Source: Myxococcales bacterium (lineage in GTDB: Bacteria > Myxococcota_A > Polyangia > Haliangiales > Haliangiaceae). Taken from it: a DNA stretch of 47,753 bases. The DNA lies in contig CANKMW010000074.1 in NCBI GenBank assembly GCA_947483555.1, forward strand, positions 1-47,753. Reading direction: 5' to 3'. Positions 21,484 through 30,059 of the stretch are shown here, in pieces. The notes beneath the pieces are model-generated. The model was not told where the DNA came from and did not search any database. It was given only the letters and a program-made list of their open reading frames with translations. Made by a program: the position numbers and the translations under genes. Each line of letters begins with the position of its first letter. The first letter of the stretch is position 1.

Positions 21484-22772
21484 AGGTCGACTCCCACGGT
21501 GAGCCCGCCGACCACGATGCGCCCGCTGGTGTCGAGGACGTCGAACGCCGGCGTCTCGTCGGGCAAGAAGCGGCCGGCGTCCTTGGCGTGGCGGCGCGGT
21601 TGCATCGCGTGGAGCTGGACCCAGGCGTCGAGGTGGAGCGGGACCAGCCGACCCGGCCAGTCGAGGCCGATGCCACCGGCGACCAGGTGGCGGTGGTTGT
21701 CGAGCAGCGACTGGCGCCCGGTCTGCTCGGGCGCCGGTGACCACAAGAAGGCGTAACCACCGCGAGCGGTGAACGTGCCGCCGAGCGCCGGCCGCACGTA
21801 CTCGAGCGCGAGCCGGGGGATGGCGGTGTCATGGAACCCGGGCGCTTCCTGCGGCGGCGTGCCGGTGACCGCGTTCTGGGTCGGCAGCGGGAAGCCGCTC
21901 CAGTGCGCCCACGCCAGGTGGCCGGTGAGGGTGAGGTCAGGCTTGGCGCGCCAGGCGGCCTCGACGGCGATGGTCAGCGGGTCGTACTGGGCGGTGCCGG
22001 CGATCCGGATCTCGGGCAGCGCCAGCGGCAGCACGTCGGTGAGGTCGCTGGTGACCGCGATGTCGTAGTCGGAGCGCGACGGTCCCCGCACGACCGCGCC
22101 CAGGTCGACGTCGTCGCGCCACCGCCAGCGCGCGCCGACGATCGGCGTCACCTTGGTCAACAGGCGCTGCTGGCTCTGGGTGGTGAACCGCCCCGAGCCG
22201 TCGGTGGTGACGTCGATGCCGCCGCCGAGCGCGGCCAGCGCGTTGACACCCAGGCCGACCGACCAGCGCGGCTTCAGTCGCACGCCGACGGCGAACTGGA
22301 GGCCGATCACGTGCGAGCGGTTCTCGAGCAGGGTGAACACCGGCGTGCCGGGGAACGGCGCGCGGGCCCGGTTGAGGGCCACGGTCGGAATGTGGAAACC
22401 GAAGCCGAGCCCGACGCGGTCCCTGGCGATCCCGCCGAGCGGCATCGGCACCGCGCCGCCGATCACCAGGGCGCTCGCCGGGGCGGTGCCGGTGTCCACG
22501 CCGTCCATCGCCAGCGCGAAGTCGCCGTACATGGCGCCGATCGTGGCTCGCTTGCGCCGCACCAGCCCGAGCCCGGCGGGATTGATGTAGGTCGCGTCGT
22601 AGCCGTCGCTCGACGCCACCCCGGCGCCGGCCAGCCCGGGAGAGCGGCCGCCGAAGCCGAACAGCTCGAGCGGCGAGGCCGATGCCGTGGTCGGGGCCGA
22701 GGCGACGCCGACCACGGTCGCGCCGACGACGGCCGCCAGCGCGGTCGGGAGGAGCCCCCGGGCTCGGATCAT
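21480..22772 (-). CDS. FadL/OmpP1-family outer-membrane protein (copy 1)
   Basis: A 430-residue paralogue of the next gene. The signal peptide begins MIRARGLLPTALAAVV, then comes SPLELFGFGGRSPGLAGAG and TYINPAGLG, the FadL/OmpP1 N-terminal hatch pattern. Alternating-residue strands suggest a barrel. The C-terminus is GLTVGVDL and lacks a terminal aromatic residue, unlike its sister. It is first in a chain of overlapping genes running to at least 19118, so its promoter should lie in 22773-22848. Confidence 0.85.
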   Translation of the reverse strand: MIRARGLLPTALAAVVGATVVGVASAPTTASASPLELFGFGGRSPGLAGAGVASSDGYDATYINPAGLGLVRRKRATIGAMYGDFALAMDGVDTGTAPASALVIGGAVPMPLGGIARDRVGLGFGFHIPTVALNRARAPFPGTPVFTLLENRSHVIGLQFAVGVRLKPRWSVGLGVNALAALGGGIDVTTDGSGRFTTQSQQRLLTKVTPIVGARWRWRDDVDLGAVVRGPSRSDYDIAVTSDLTDVLPLALPEIRIAGTAQYDPLTIAVEAAWRAKPDLTLTGHLAWAHWSGFPLPTQNAVTGTPPQEAPGFHDTAIPRLALEYVRPALGGTFTARGGYAFLWSPAPEQTGRQSLLDNHRHLVAGGIGLDWPGRLVPLHLDAWVQLHAMQPRRHAKDAGRFLPDETPAFDVLDTSGRIVVGGLTVGVDL

Positions 22773-22848
22773 CCGCGCCAGGGTACAGCATCGCTGCGGT
22801 CTGCGTCCCGGTCGGGGCGTCACGGCTGGGGGAGCGGGTCGCGCGGCA

Positions 22849-24121
22849 TCAGCGCACGCCCCGGCTGCGCCGGAGGAACTGGAGCAGCTTCGCCACGGCG
22901 GCGGCGCGGTAGGAAGGGTCGAGCTGCTTGATGAGCACGTGCACGCGAGCGAGCTGCGCCGCGTCGATCCGGCCGGCGCGTTCCAGGAGCGCAAGCCCGA
23001 CGTCGAGCGCGTGACTGGCGCCGAAATGCGCGTCCTCCGTGTGGGCCTCGAGGACCGCGAGGCTTGCCGTCGCGAGGTATTCCTCGGCGAGCGCGAGCCA
23101 CGGTTCTGGCGCGACATCGCCGGCGAGCACCGAAGCGGCGAGGGCATCCCAGGTGGCAGCGGCGGCGCCGAACCGGCGCAGGAAGGCGTTGACGCCATCC
23201 GTGCGCACGTTGCGGGCCACCATGGCGGCGCCATCCACGCGGGCGTGGGAGGCCGCCCCGGCGGCGGCACCGACGACCGCGGTCGGGGCGGTGGCGAGAC
23301 ACTTGCCGTCGAACCACGACGGCACCACCCGGGTTCCGAAAGCCAGCGCCTGCATCACGTATCCGCACGAGTGCGTGCGCGCCGCGATGACGACGAGGAG
23401 TCGCGCCGCCTCGTCGGGCGCGCCGCGGTCGATGAGGTGAGCCTCGAGGTCCTCCGCGCTGGGTCCGGCCAGGTCCCTCAGCTCATCGGCGGCCACGACC
23501 GCGCCAACCTCGGCGGCGCGAAGCTCGCCGAGGCGGCTCAAGGCCGTCCAGGCCTCCTGCCCCGATGCGCTCGCGGCCTCCCGCAACAGCGCCTGCGCGC
23601 GCGCGCCATCGCCAAGCGCCAGATAGGCCCGCGCGAGCTGGATCTGCACGTAGGGCGCGTACGGCTGGGCACCCGTGGCGAGCACGGCGCGATACTGCGC
23701 GGCGGCATCGAAGGCGTCGCCACGCGAGAGCGCGAGATCGGCGAGCTCGAGCGCCTCACCGCCGGCGCGCGGACGCACCAGCGGCAACACCGCGCGAACC
23801 GGCGGCGAGGTCGCGACCGGAGGCGGGGGGCATGGCGATCGGAGACGGGGGCGCGGCGACCGGAGGCGGGGGCGTGGCGACCGGAGGCGGCGCGGCACCT
23901 GGCGATGGCCACCCGTATTCTTGCAGCGCGCGCGGCGTGAGAGCTGCGGGACGCTCGATCAGCTGCAGGAGTGATTTCCGCGGGAGCTCCTGCGCGGCGA
24001 CGGGCGGCGGCTCGCGCGGAAGCGGCGACGGTGCCGGCGGCGGCGGGCGACACGCCGCGACCGCGACCGCGGCCGCGGCCGCGGCCGCGAGCGTCACATC
24101 GCAGATCCGCCAGGCGAGCAT
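22849..24121 (-). pseudogene. Tetratricopeptide-like lipoprotein with a one-base frameshift
   Basis: Two minus-strand frames join to give one sensible protein of about 423 residues. The 5' part (24121 to about 23830) encodes a lipoprotein signal with a long Ala run and a lipobox ending VAAC, then a Pro-rich linker of 7-residue repeats (ATPPPPV, AAPPSPI). The 3' part (about 23825-22849) continues the same repeat in another frame, then TPR-like helices (LADLALSRGDAFDAAAQYR) and a conserved C-terminal region. The switch falls on a G6 tract at 23825-23830, where the sister repeat units have five. One extra base there explains everything. This may be an assembly error, a real inactivating mutation or slippage. 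An upstream ATG at 24130 is also possible. Confidence 0.65.
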
Positions 24122-24225
24122 GGGCCCCATGCTCGCTCCCGCAGCAGCCGTCGCGCGAAGCACCATCGCTCCCGGGACAGCGCGGCGGTCGCGCCGTTGC
24201 ATCCGAGCGGCCCGATCGATCCTGC

Positions 24226-24986
24226 CGGGGGCGCACTTCACCGAGCGAGAGTGCACCGTCGGCTACCTGCGCGTTCTTCGCGACGTGCTCCGCGAGAAAG
24301 GCATTCCTCAAACGGTCTACGGCGACCGCCACGGAAGCCTGAGCCGAAACGACAAGCGCTGGAGCCTCGAGGAGGAGCTCGCCGGCCGCCGGGAGCCGAC
24401 GCAGGTGAAGCGGGCTCTCGACGATCTCGGCGTCGAGATGATCTACGCGCGATCCCCCCAGGCCAAGGGTCGCATCGAACGGGTGTGGGGAACGCTGCAA
24501 GACCGTCTGGTGGCGGAGATGCGTCTGGCCGGTGCTTCGACACGCGGGGAGGCCAACAAGGTGCTGCGCGAGTACCTGCGACTGCACAACCAGCTTTTCG
24601 CTCTGCCCGCTGCCGAAGCCCAGCTTGCCTGGCGCAGCGCCCCTACGGACCATGTGCTCCTCTTGGAACTCTGCGCGCTCCAGTACGTGAAGAAGGTCTC
24701 GAAGAGCAACACCGTCCGCGTGGACGGTCGAGTGCTCGACATCCCGCGTTCGAACGGGAACTACGCCGGCAAGGCGGTGACCGTGAAGCACTTGTTGTCC
24801 GGCCAGTACCGAATCCACTTTGGTGGCAAGTGCATCGCCTGGTGCGAGGGGGAACGCCCCAGGAGCCCGGCGCCCGGTCCGCGCACCGAGTTGGGGTTCA
24901 CCAAGCGTGAGCGGCTGCAACGAGAGCGACAGCAGGTCTCAGCCGCTGACGAGGAGCGACATTTTTACTGTGCTGACGAGGGGTGA
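24226..24986 (+). pseudogene. 5'-truncated ISNCY-family transposase
   Basis: About 250 residues match the C-terminal two thirds of ISNCY/IS1202-like rve-fold transposases: HFTERECTVGYLRVLRDVL, YGDRHG with the second catalytic Asp, RSPQAKGRIERVWGTLQDRL with the catalytic Glu, then VDGRVLDIP and NYAGKAV from the C-terminal barrel. The helix-turn-helix region and the first catalytic Asp are missing, and the homology starts abruptly near 24226, so the enzyme cannot be active. The stop at 24984-24986 lies within the second 27-bp terminal repeat. The element end probably sits near 24998. Confidence 0.8.
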
Positions 24987-24998
24987 CATTTTCGCTGT
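24945..24998. repeat. Two adjacent 27-bp direct repeats at the right end of the IS remnant
   Basis: The units 24945-24971 and 24972-24998 both follow GCTGACGAGG-G-GACATTTT--CTGT and differ at about five positions. They are directly adjacent and overlap the transposase 3' end. Serial GACATTTT repeats are typical binding sites at ends of ISNCY-type elements. No inverted counterpart was found to the left, in line with loss of the left end. Confidence 0.7.
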
Positions 24999-25209
24999 GC
25001 TACGACACTGCTACCGAATTCACTTGACGAGTCTCGGCGACGCGTTGGCGACGACATCGTCGACCGCCGCCGTTCGTGCCGTCAGTGCACACCAGCGGCT
25101 CGTGGGGAGCCGGCGCGGCCAGCGACGCGAGAAATCTCGTCGCGAGTCCACTTCGTCGCACCACGGGCACGCGGTGGCCTCGAAAATCACCGTGCTATGG
25201 GAGATCATC

Positions 25210-26538
25210 ATGAGCGCGTACTCGCTGACGCAGGTCTCGGATCAGTCCCTGCTCGCTGACCTCGCCGTTCTGGTCGCCGCCGATCGGCACACGACCGCGG
25301 CGCTGCTCGCGCACCTCGCCGAGGTCGACGCCCGCGCGCTGTATCTGCCGGCCGCGTGTCCGTCGATGCATGTGTACTGCGTGCGCGTCTTGCGCCTCGT
25401 CGAGGACGCCGCGTTCAAGCGCATCCGCGCCGCCCGCGTCGCGCGTCGGTTCCCGACGATCTTTGGCGCCGTTGCCGAGGGGCGATTGCACCTCAGCGGC
25501 GTGGTCCTCCTGGCGCCGCACCTGACCGACGCCAACGCCGACGAGCTCCTCGCCGCCGCGGCTCACAAGAGCAAGGCCGAGATCGAGGTGCTCCTGGCCC
25601 ACCGCGCCCCGCGGCCTGACCTGCCGACCACGCTGGCGGCGCTGCCCGCGGCGGCAGGATCGCCAGCCGGCGAGGTGGCCCCGGGGCCACCTGGGAAAGC
25701 GCCGCCGCTCGCGACCAGGGTGACGCCGCTCGCGCCACAGCGCTTCGCGTTGCAGCTCACGATCGATCAGGCGACCCAGGACAAGCTGGTGCGCGCCCAG
25801 GCGTTGCTGCGCCACCGGGTCCCGTCGGGCGATCTCGCCCAGGTGCTCGATCGTGCGCTCGACGCCCTGCTCACGATTCTCGAGCGGGAGAAGTTCGCCG
25901 CCACCGTGCGACCGCGCGCCGGCAAGGCGCGCAGCGTCGCGGCCGATCCGCGCCACGTGCCCGCCGCCGTCAAGCGCGCGGTGCACGCGCGCGATGGCGA
26001 GCAATGCGCGTTCGTGAGCGAGGATGGCGAGCGCTGCACCGAGCGCGGCTTCCTCGAGATCGACCACCGGGAGCCGGTCGCCCGCGGTGGACGGCCGACG
26101 GAGGAGAACACGAGGCTCCTGTGCAGATCACACAACCAGTACGAGGCCGAGCGCATCTTCGGCCCCGCCTTCATGCAGACCCGGCGGGGCCGCGCGAGGA
26201 AGGCCGCAGCCGGCAACGCCTTTGCGCGTGCGCCCGCGCCAGCGCCGGCGCCGGTCATGACCACCGACCTTTCGACCGAACTCAGCACAGGACTCGGCGC
26301 GGCCACCGCGGTCGAACTGGCGTCCGACGCGCTGCTTGCGTTGCGCGGCCTCGGTTTCACGGCCACCGAAGCGCACACCGCCATGGCCAGCAGCGCGCAC
26401 GTGCCGGCGACCACGCTCGAGCAGCGCCTCCGCGCCGCGCTCGCCCAGCTACGCCCAGGCAGCCCCGGTCGTTGCTCCGACGGTCCCGCGCCATGGCAGA
26501 CCGGCCCGGCCCACGCCACCGCAATCGGCCTGACCTGA
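25210..26538 (+). CDS. HNH endonuclease
   Basis: A 442-residue protein with a GGGAG ribosome binding site at about 25198 and ATG at 25210. Residues about 1-130 form a helical domain of the kind preceding HNH domains in expanded actinobacterial and myxobacterial families. The HNH nuclease is at about 255-315: Cys266 and Cys276 before the core, the His in LEIDHREP (His286), GG and EN spacer residues, and LLCRSHN (Cys305, His308). The C-terminal part has an Ala/Pro linker and then a three-helix motif (DALLALRGLGFTATEAHTAM) like the RuvA C-terminal/UBA-like fold. Such genes are often multi-copy and mobile-associated, and it sits next to an IS remnant. The 223 bases before it show no other gene. 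Confidence 0.88.
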   Translation: MSAYSLTQVSDQSLLADLAVLVAADRHTTAALLAHLAEVDARALYLPAACPSMHVYCVRVLRLVEDAAFKRIRAARVARRFPTIFGAVAEGRLHLSGVVLLAPHLTDANADELLAAAAHKSKAEIEVLLAHRAPRPDLPTTLAALPAAAGSPAGEVAPGPPGKAPPLATRVTPLAPQRFALQLTIDQATQDKLVRAQALLRHRVPSGDLAQVLDRALDALLTILEREKFAATVRPRAGKARSVAADPRHVPAAVKRAVHARDGEQCAFVSEDGERCTERGFLEIDHREPVARGGRPTEENTRLLCRSHNQYEAERIFGPAFMQTRRGRARKAAAGNAFARAPAPAPAPVMTTDLSTELSTGLGAATAVELASDALLALRGLGFTATEAHTAMASSAHVPATTLEQRLRAALAQLRPGSPGRCSDGPAPWQTGPAHATAIGLT

Positions 26539-26561
26539 GGGTCCGCTCGGAGCGCAGAGCC

Positions 26562-26723
26562 GCAACCGAAACCGCAGCCGAAACCGCAGCCGAAACCGAA
26601 ACCGCAGTCGAAACCGCAGCCGAAACCGCAGCCGAAACCGCAGCCGAAACCGCAGCCGAAACCGCAGCCGAAACCGCAGCCGCAGCCGAAACCGCAGCCG
26701 AAACCGCAACCGAAACCGAAACC
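26562..26723. repeat. Tandem repeat block of CCGAAACCGCAG units
   Basis: About thirteen 12-bp units of CCGAAACCGCAG, with 6-bp variants, fill the space after the HNH gene. They create long Gly-Phe-Cys frames on the minus strand and Ala-Glu-Thr frames on the plus strand, neither likely to be a gene. Confidence 0.85.
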
Positions 26724-26826
26724 GTCACCCGTCACCCGCCAGCCGTCACCCGCCAGCCGTCACCCGCCAGCCGTCACCCGCCACCCGCCAGCCGTCAGCC
26801 GTCACCCGCCAGCCGCCACCCGCCAC
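26724..26826. repeat. Tandem repeat block of GTCACCCGCCAGCC units
   Basis: Repeats of about 7 and 14 bases built from GTCACCC, GCCACCC and GCCAGCC follow the first block directly and stop just before the dtd stop codon. Both blocks lie between convergent genes, where they may affect transcript ends. Confidence 0.8.
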
Positions 26827-26827
26827 C

Positions 26828-27280
26828 TCAGAACTGCTTGCGCGAGTCGATCAGGATCGTGACTGGCCCGTCATTGACCAGCTCGACCTGCATGTCGGCG
26901 CGGAACACCCCGGTGGCGACCTGGGTCACACCGGCGGCGCGCACCGCGGTGACCGCGCGCTCGTACAGGGCCTCGGCCGCGACCGGCTCGAGGGCATCGA
27001 CGAACGCCGGCCGCCGGCCCTTGCGGGTGTCACCGTAGAGGGTGAACTGCGACACCAAAAGCACGCCGCCGCCGATCTCGAGCACCGAGCGGTTCATCTT
27101 GCCGTCGTCGTCGGGGAAGATGCGCAGGCCCACGATCTTGTCGACGACGTAGGCCAGGTCGGCGTCGGCGTCGCCCTTGCCGGCGCCGAGGAGGACCAGC
27201 AGGCCGCGCTCGATGGCGCCCACCACCTGACCCGCCACGGTGACCTGGGCCCGCTGGCAGCGCTGGACCACGGCCCTCAT
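26828..27280 (-). CDS. dtd: D-aminoacyl-tRNA deacylase (DTD)
   Basis: A 150-residue protein, close to the 145 of E. coli DTD. It hydrolyses D-amino acids mischarged on tRNA, using a homodimer in the cytosol. MRAVVQR at the N-terminus, SQFTLYGDTRKGRRP (the SQFTL signature) in the middle, and VNDGPVTILID (a variant of the Gly-cisPro motif, NDGPVT) near the C-terminus are all present. ATG at 27280 fits the family start; the frame is open beyond it without homology. The 3' end abuts the repeat block at 26724-26826. Confidence 0.95.
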   Translation of the reverse strand: MRAVVQRCQRAQVTVAGQVVGAIERGLLVLLGAGKGDADADLAYVVDKIVGLRIFPDDDGKMNRSVLEIGGGVLLVSQFTLYGDTRKGRRPAFVDALEPVAAEALYERAVTAVRAAGVTQVATGVFRADMQVELVNDGPVTILIDSRKQF

Positions 27281-27382
27281 GGCGGCACTATAAAGCCCGC
27301 AACCCCAGGCGGAAAGCGCCCTTACACAGGCAACCCGCATCGCTTGTCGGCGGTCGAACAGGCCGATACAGTGCGCGCCTTC

Positions 27383-27913
27383 ATGCGTCCGGTCCTGCCC
27401 TCTGTCGCGTTCGTCTGCTCGCTCCTCGGCCTCGCGCTCGGCGTCGGCCTGGGCGGCTGCGGCAACGAGATCGGCGACGCGTGCTCGGCCAACCTCGATT
27501 GCGATCCCAACGGCGGCAACGACCGCATCTGCGACATGTCCTCGGTCGGCGGCTACTGCACGATCCCGGGCTGCGTTCACGACTCGTGCCCCGAGGGCTC
27601 GACCTGCATCCGCTTCTACGTGGCCTCGTTCGCGAACCGCCCCTGTGATCCGGCCACCGAGGACCTGGGCACCGACGCCTGCCCGACCGACGAGGTCTGC
27701 GCCCTCAAGGGCCAGTGCGTCCCGGCGACCTCCGAGGTCCGCTACTGCATGAAGACCTGCGAGGCCGGCGGCGACGATTGCCGCGACGAGTACGAGTGCC
27801 GCGACGAGAGCTTGATGCGCGAGCACGGTGGCGAGCCGGTGCCGCCGCCGGGCGAGCGGCTGGGTGGCGATCTGCAACCGTTCTGCGCTGAAGCCCCGGC
27901 GCCCGCGTCGTGA
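27383..27913 (+). CDS. Cysteine-rich lipoprotein
   Basis: A 176-residue predicted lipoprotein. The signal peptide ends with lipobox LGGC, followed by more than a dozen cysteines in spaced pairs (DACSANLDC, CTIPGC, DSCPEGSTC, DACPTDEVC, YCMKTC), likely disulfide-bonded. This arrangement is common in surface lipoproteins of Myxococcota. ATG at 27383 sits directly before the signal peptide. It is divergent from dtd and about 30 bases ahead of the permease genes, but a functional link to them is unproven. Confidence 0.8.
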   Translation: MRPVLPSVAFVCSLLGLALGVGLGGCGNEIGDACSANLDCDPNGGNDRICDMSSVGGYCTIPGCVHDSCPEGSTCIRFYVASFANRPCDPATEDLGTDACPTDEVCALKGQCVPATSEVRYCMKTCEAGGDDCRDEYECRDESLMREHGGEPVPPPGERLGGDLQPFCAEAPAPAS

Positions 27914-27944
27914 CGCCGTCGTCGTGACGAGCTAGGCTCGGCCG

Positions 27945-28880
27945 GTGCCGATCGGGGCGTTCCTCATCCGTCGCCTGGGGCTCGGGCTGGTCTCGATGCT
28001 CGGCGTGTCGGTGCTGGTGTTCCTGTTCCTGCATCTGATCCCGGGCGATCCGGTCGACCACCTCGCCGGTGGCGAAGCCACCGCCGAGCAGCGCCAGAAG
28101 ATCGAGCAGTGCATGGCGCTCGACAAGCCCTTGCCCGAGCAGTTCGCGCGCTTCCTCGGCAGCGTCGCCGACGGCACGCTCGGACATCAGTGCCCCGATC
28201 CCAAGGGCAAGCCGACGGTGATGGACCGCATCGTCGAGGTCTACCCGCACACGCTGGCGCTGGCGCTGTGCGGGATGGTGGTCGCGATGCTGCTCGCGCT
28301 GCCGCTCGGCGTGGTGGCGGCGATCCGCCGCGGCACCTGGGTCGACACCCTGGCCTCGGTGACCTCGCTGTCGGGGATCGCCATCCCGATGATGCTGCTC
28401 GGCCCGCTGCTGCTGTTGTGGTTCTTCGTCGAGCTGGGTTGGTTGCCCGGACCGACCGAGGTCGGCCCCAGCGCCCTCATCCTGCCCGCGATCGCCGTCG
28501 GTACCCACCTGATGGCGATGCTGGCCCGCATGACGCGCAGCTCGATGGTCGAGGTCCTGGGCGAGGACTACCTGCGCACGGCGCGCGCCAAGGGGCTGCC
28601 CGAGCACACCGTGATCGCCAAGCACGCGCTGCGCAACGCCATCCTGCCGGTGATCACGATCGCCGGCCTGCAGTTCGGCTCGATGCTGTCGGGCGCGATC
28701 ATCACCGAGAAGGCGTTCGCGCGCCCCGGCATCGGCCTCTTGCTCATCGACTCGATCTCCGAGCGCAACTACCCGGTGGTCCAGGGCTGCGTGCTGGTGA
28801 TCGCGGCCTCGTACGTGGTGGTCAACATCGTGGTCGATCTGGGCTACGGCCTCGCCGACCCGAGGATCCGCCGCGCATGA
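27945..28880 (+). CDS. Peptide-type ABC transporter permease (DppB/OppB family)
   Basis: A 311-residue inner-membrane permease starting with GTG. The N-terminal helix with FLIRRLGLGLVSMLGVSVLVF, then HLIPGDP, is typical of DppB/OppB. The cytosolic EAA loop is clear (EDYLRTARAKGLPEHTVIAKHALRNAILP region), and about six transmembrane segments are visible. It pairs with the downstream permease. No ATP-binding subunits or solute-binding protein are in the neighbourhood, so the rest of the transporter must be elsewhere. The substrate could be di/oligopeptides or nickel. Confidence 0.9.
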   Translation: MPIGAFLIRRLGLGLVSMLGVSVLVFLFLHLIPGDPVDHLAGGEATAEQRQKIEQCMALDKPLPEQFARFLGSVADGTLGHQCPDPKGKPTVMDRIVEVYPHTLALALCGMVVAMLLALPLGVVAAIRRGTWVDTLASVTSLSGIAIPMMLLGPLLLLWFFVELGWLPGPTEVGPSALILPAIAVGTHLMAMLARMTRSSMVEVLGEDYLRTARAKGLPEHTVIAKHALRNAILPVITIAGLQFGSMLSGAIITEKAFARPGIGLLLIDSISERNYPVVQGCVLVIAASYVVVNIVVDLGYGLADPRIRRA

Positions 28881-28890
28881 GGCCAGCGCC

Positions 28891-29724
28891 GTGAACCCGC
28901 GCCTGTCGCCGTCGGCCTGGGCGGGCGCCATCATGCTCGCCGTGTTCGTCTTCCTCGGGCTGTTCGGGCCGCTCATCGCGCCCTACCCGGTCGGCGTCGA
29001 GGCGGTCGACCAGGCGCCGCAGTTCCTGTCACCGTCGCTCGCGCACTGGCTCGGCACCGACGAGAACGGCGTCGACGCGCTGTCGCAACTGCTGTACGGC
29101 GCGCGCTCGGCGCTGGTGCTGTCGCTGGTCGTGGTCTCGTCGTGCGCGCTGATCGGCGTGTCGATCGGCGTGATCGCCGGCTACTTCCGCGGCGTGGTCG
29201 ACGAGGTCGTGATGCGGATCGTCGACGTGCTGATGGCGTTTCCCGGCATCCTGCTCAACATCGCGATCGTGGCCACGGTGGCGCGACCCGGCCTCGGGCT
29301 GGTCATGGCGGCGCTGATCGCCAACGGCTGGGTCGGCTACGCCCGGGTCGCCCGCGGCCAGGTGCTGTCACTGCGCGAGCGCGACTACGTGCAAGCGGCG
29401 CGCGCCACCGGAGCCTCCGACGCCCGCATCATGGCTCGCCACGTGGTGCCGAACCTCATGGCCCCGGTCATGGTGCAGATGACGTTCGCGTTCGGCGGCG
29501 TGATCCTGATCGAGGCCTCGCTGTCGTTCCTTGGCCTCGGGCCGCAGACCGACCACACCTGGGGCGCGATGCTCGATCAGGGTCGAAATCTGATGTTCAA
29601 GCCCGGCTACGGCCACTACATCGTGGCCCCCGGCCTCGCCATCGCGTGGGTGGTGCTGGCGGCCAACCTGCTCGGTGACGGGCTGCGCGATCGCTTCGAT
29701 CCCAAGCAGCGCGGGCGCGGCTAG
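28891..29724 (+). CDS. Peptide-type ABC transporter permease (DppC/OppC family)
   Basis: A 277-residue partner of the preceding permease, beginning with GTG 10 bases after its stop. FGPLIAPYP after the first helix and HWLGTDENGVDALSQLLYGAR are DppC/OppC signatures. The EAA loop reads RDYVQAARATGASDARIMARHVVPN, and ASLSFLGLG near the end is also typical. The two permeases should form the membrane core of an importer. Confidence 0.92.
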   Translation: MNPRLSPSAWAGAIMLAVFVFLGLFGPLIAPYPVGVEAVDQAPQFLSPSLAHWLGTDENGVDALSQLLYGARSALVLSLVVVSSCALIGVSIGVIAGYFRGVVDEVVMRIVDVLMAFPGILLNIAIVATVARPGLGLVMAALIANGWVGYARVARGQVLSLRERDYVQAARATGASDARIMARHVVPNLMAPVMVQMTFAFGGVILIEASLSFLGLGPQTDHTWGAMLDQGRNLMFKPGYGHYIVAPGLAIAWVVLAANLLGDGLRDRFDPKQRGRG

Positions 29725-29726
29725 CC

Positions 29727-30041
29727 ATGGCGCTGCGCTTCCGGCTGTGCGCCCGCGCCGCCCTGCCCGAGGGCGGCCTCGCCGAGTTCACCGTCGATGG
29801 CGTGACCTGGCCGGTGCTGGCCGGCGTGATCGACGGCGAGATCATCGCCACCGCCGGCGTGTGCCCGCACGAGGACGTGCACATGGTCGGTGGTCATCTG
29901 GAAGGCACCGCGCTGACCTGCCCCGGTCATGGCTACACCTTCGACCTTCGCACCGGCGCGTGCACGCACGACCCGGACCTGACGCTGCGCCGCTACCGCG
30001 TCAGCGAGCAAGCCGGCGACGTCTGGGTCGAGCTGATCTAG
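29727..30041 (+). CDS. Rieske-type [2Fe-2S] ferredoxin
   Basis: A 104-residue soluble Rieske protein. The two cluster-binding boxes are C46-P-H48 (VCPHED) and C65-P-G-H68 (TCPGHGY), 16 residues apart, as in ferredoxin components of ring-hydroxylating oxygenases and NirD-like proteins. It begins 2 bases after the stop of the DppC-like permease, so it is almost certainly cotranscribed, an unusual association. No oxygenase is in the window. It could be an electron donor or a small redox sensor. Confidence 0.92.
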   Translation: MALRFRLCARAALPEGGLAEFTVDGVTWPVLAGVIDGEIIATAGVCPHEDVHMVGGHLEGTALTCPGHGYTFDLRTGACTHDPDLTLRRYRVSEQAGDVWVELI

Positions 30042-30059
30042 CCTTGGCGTGATGGGCCG

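Noticed and set aside
25767..26735. Minus-strand frame with Gly-Phe-Gly-Cys repeats
   Set aside because: It is produced by the 12-bp tandem repeat and by antisense reading of the HNH gene.
26562..26826. Possible CRISPR array
   Set aside because: The repeats are contiguous 12-bp and 7/14-bp units with no unique spacers and no cas genes.
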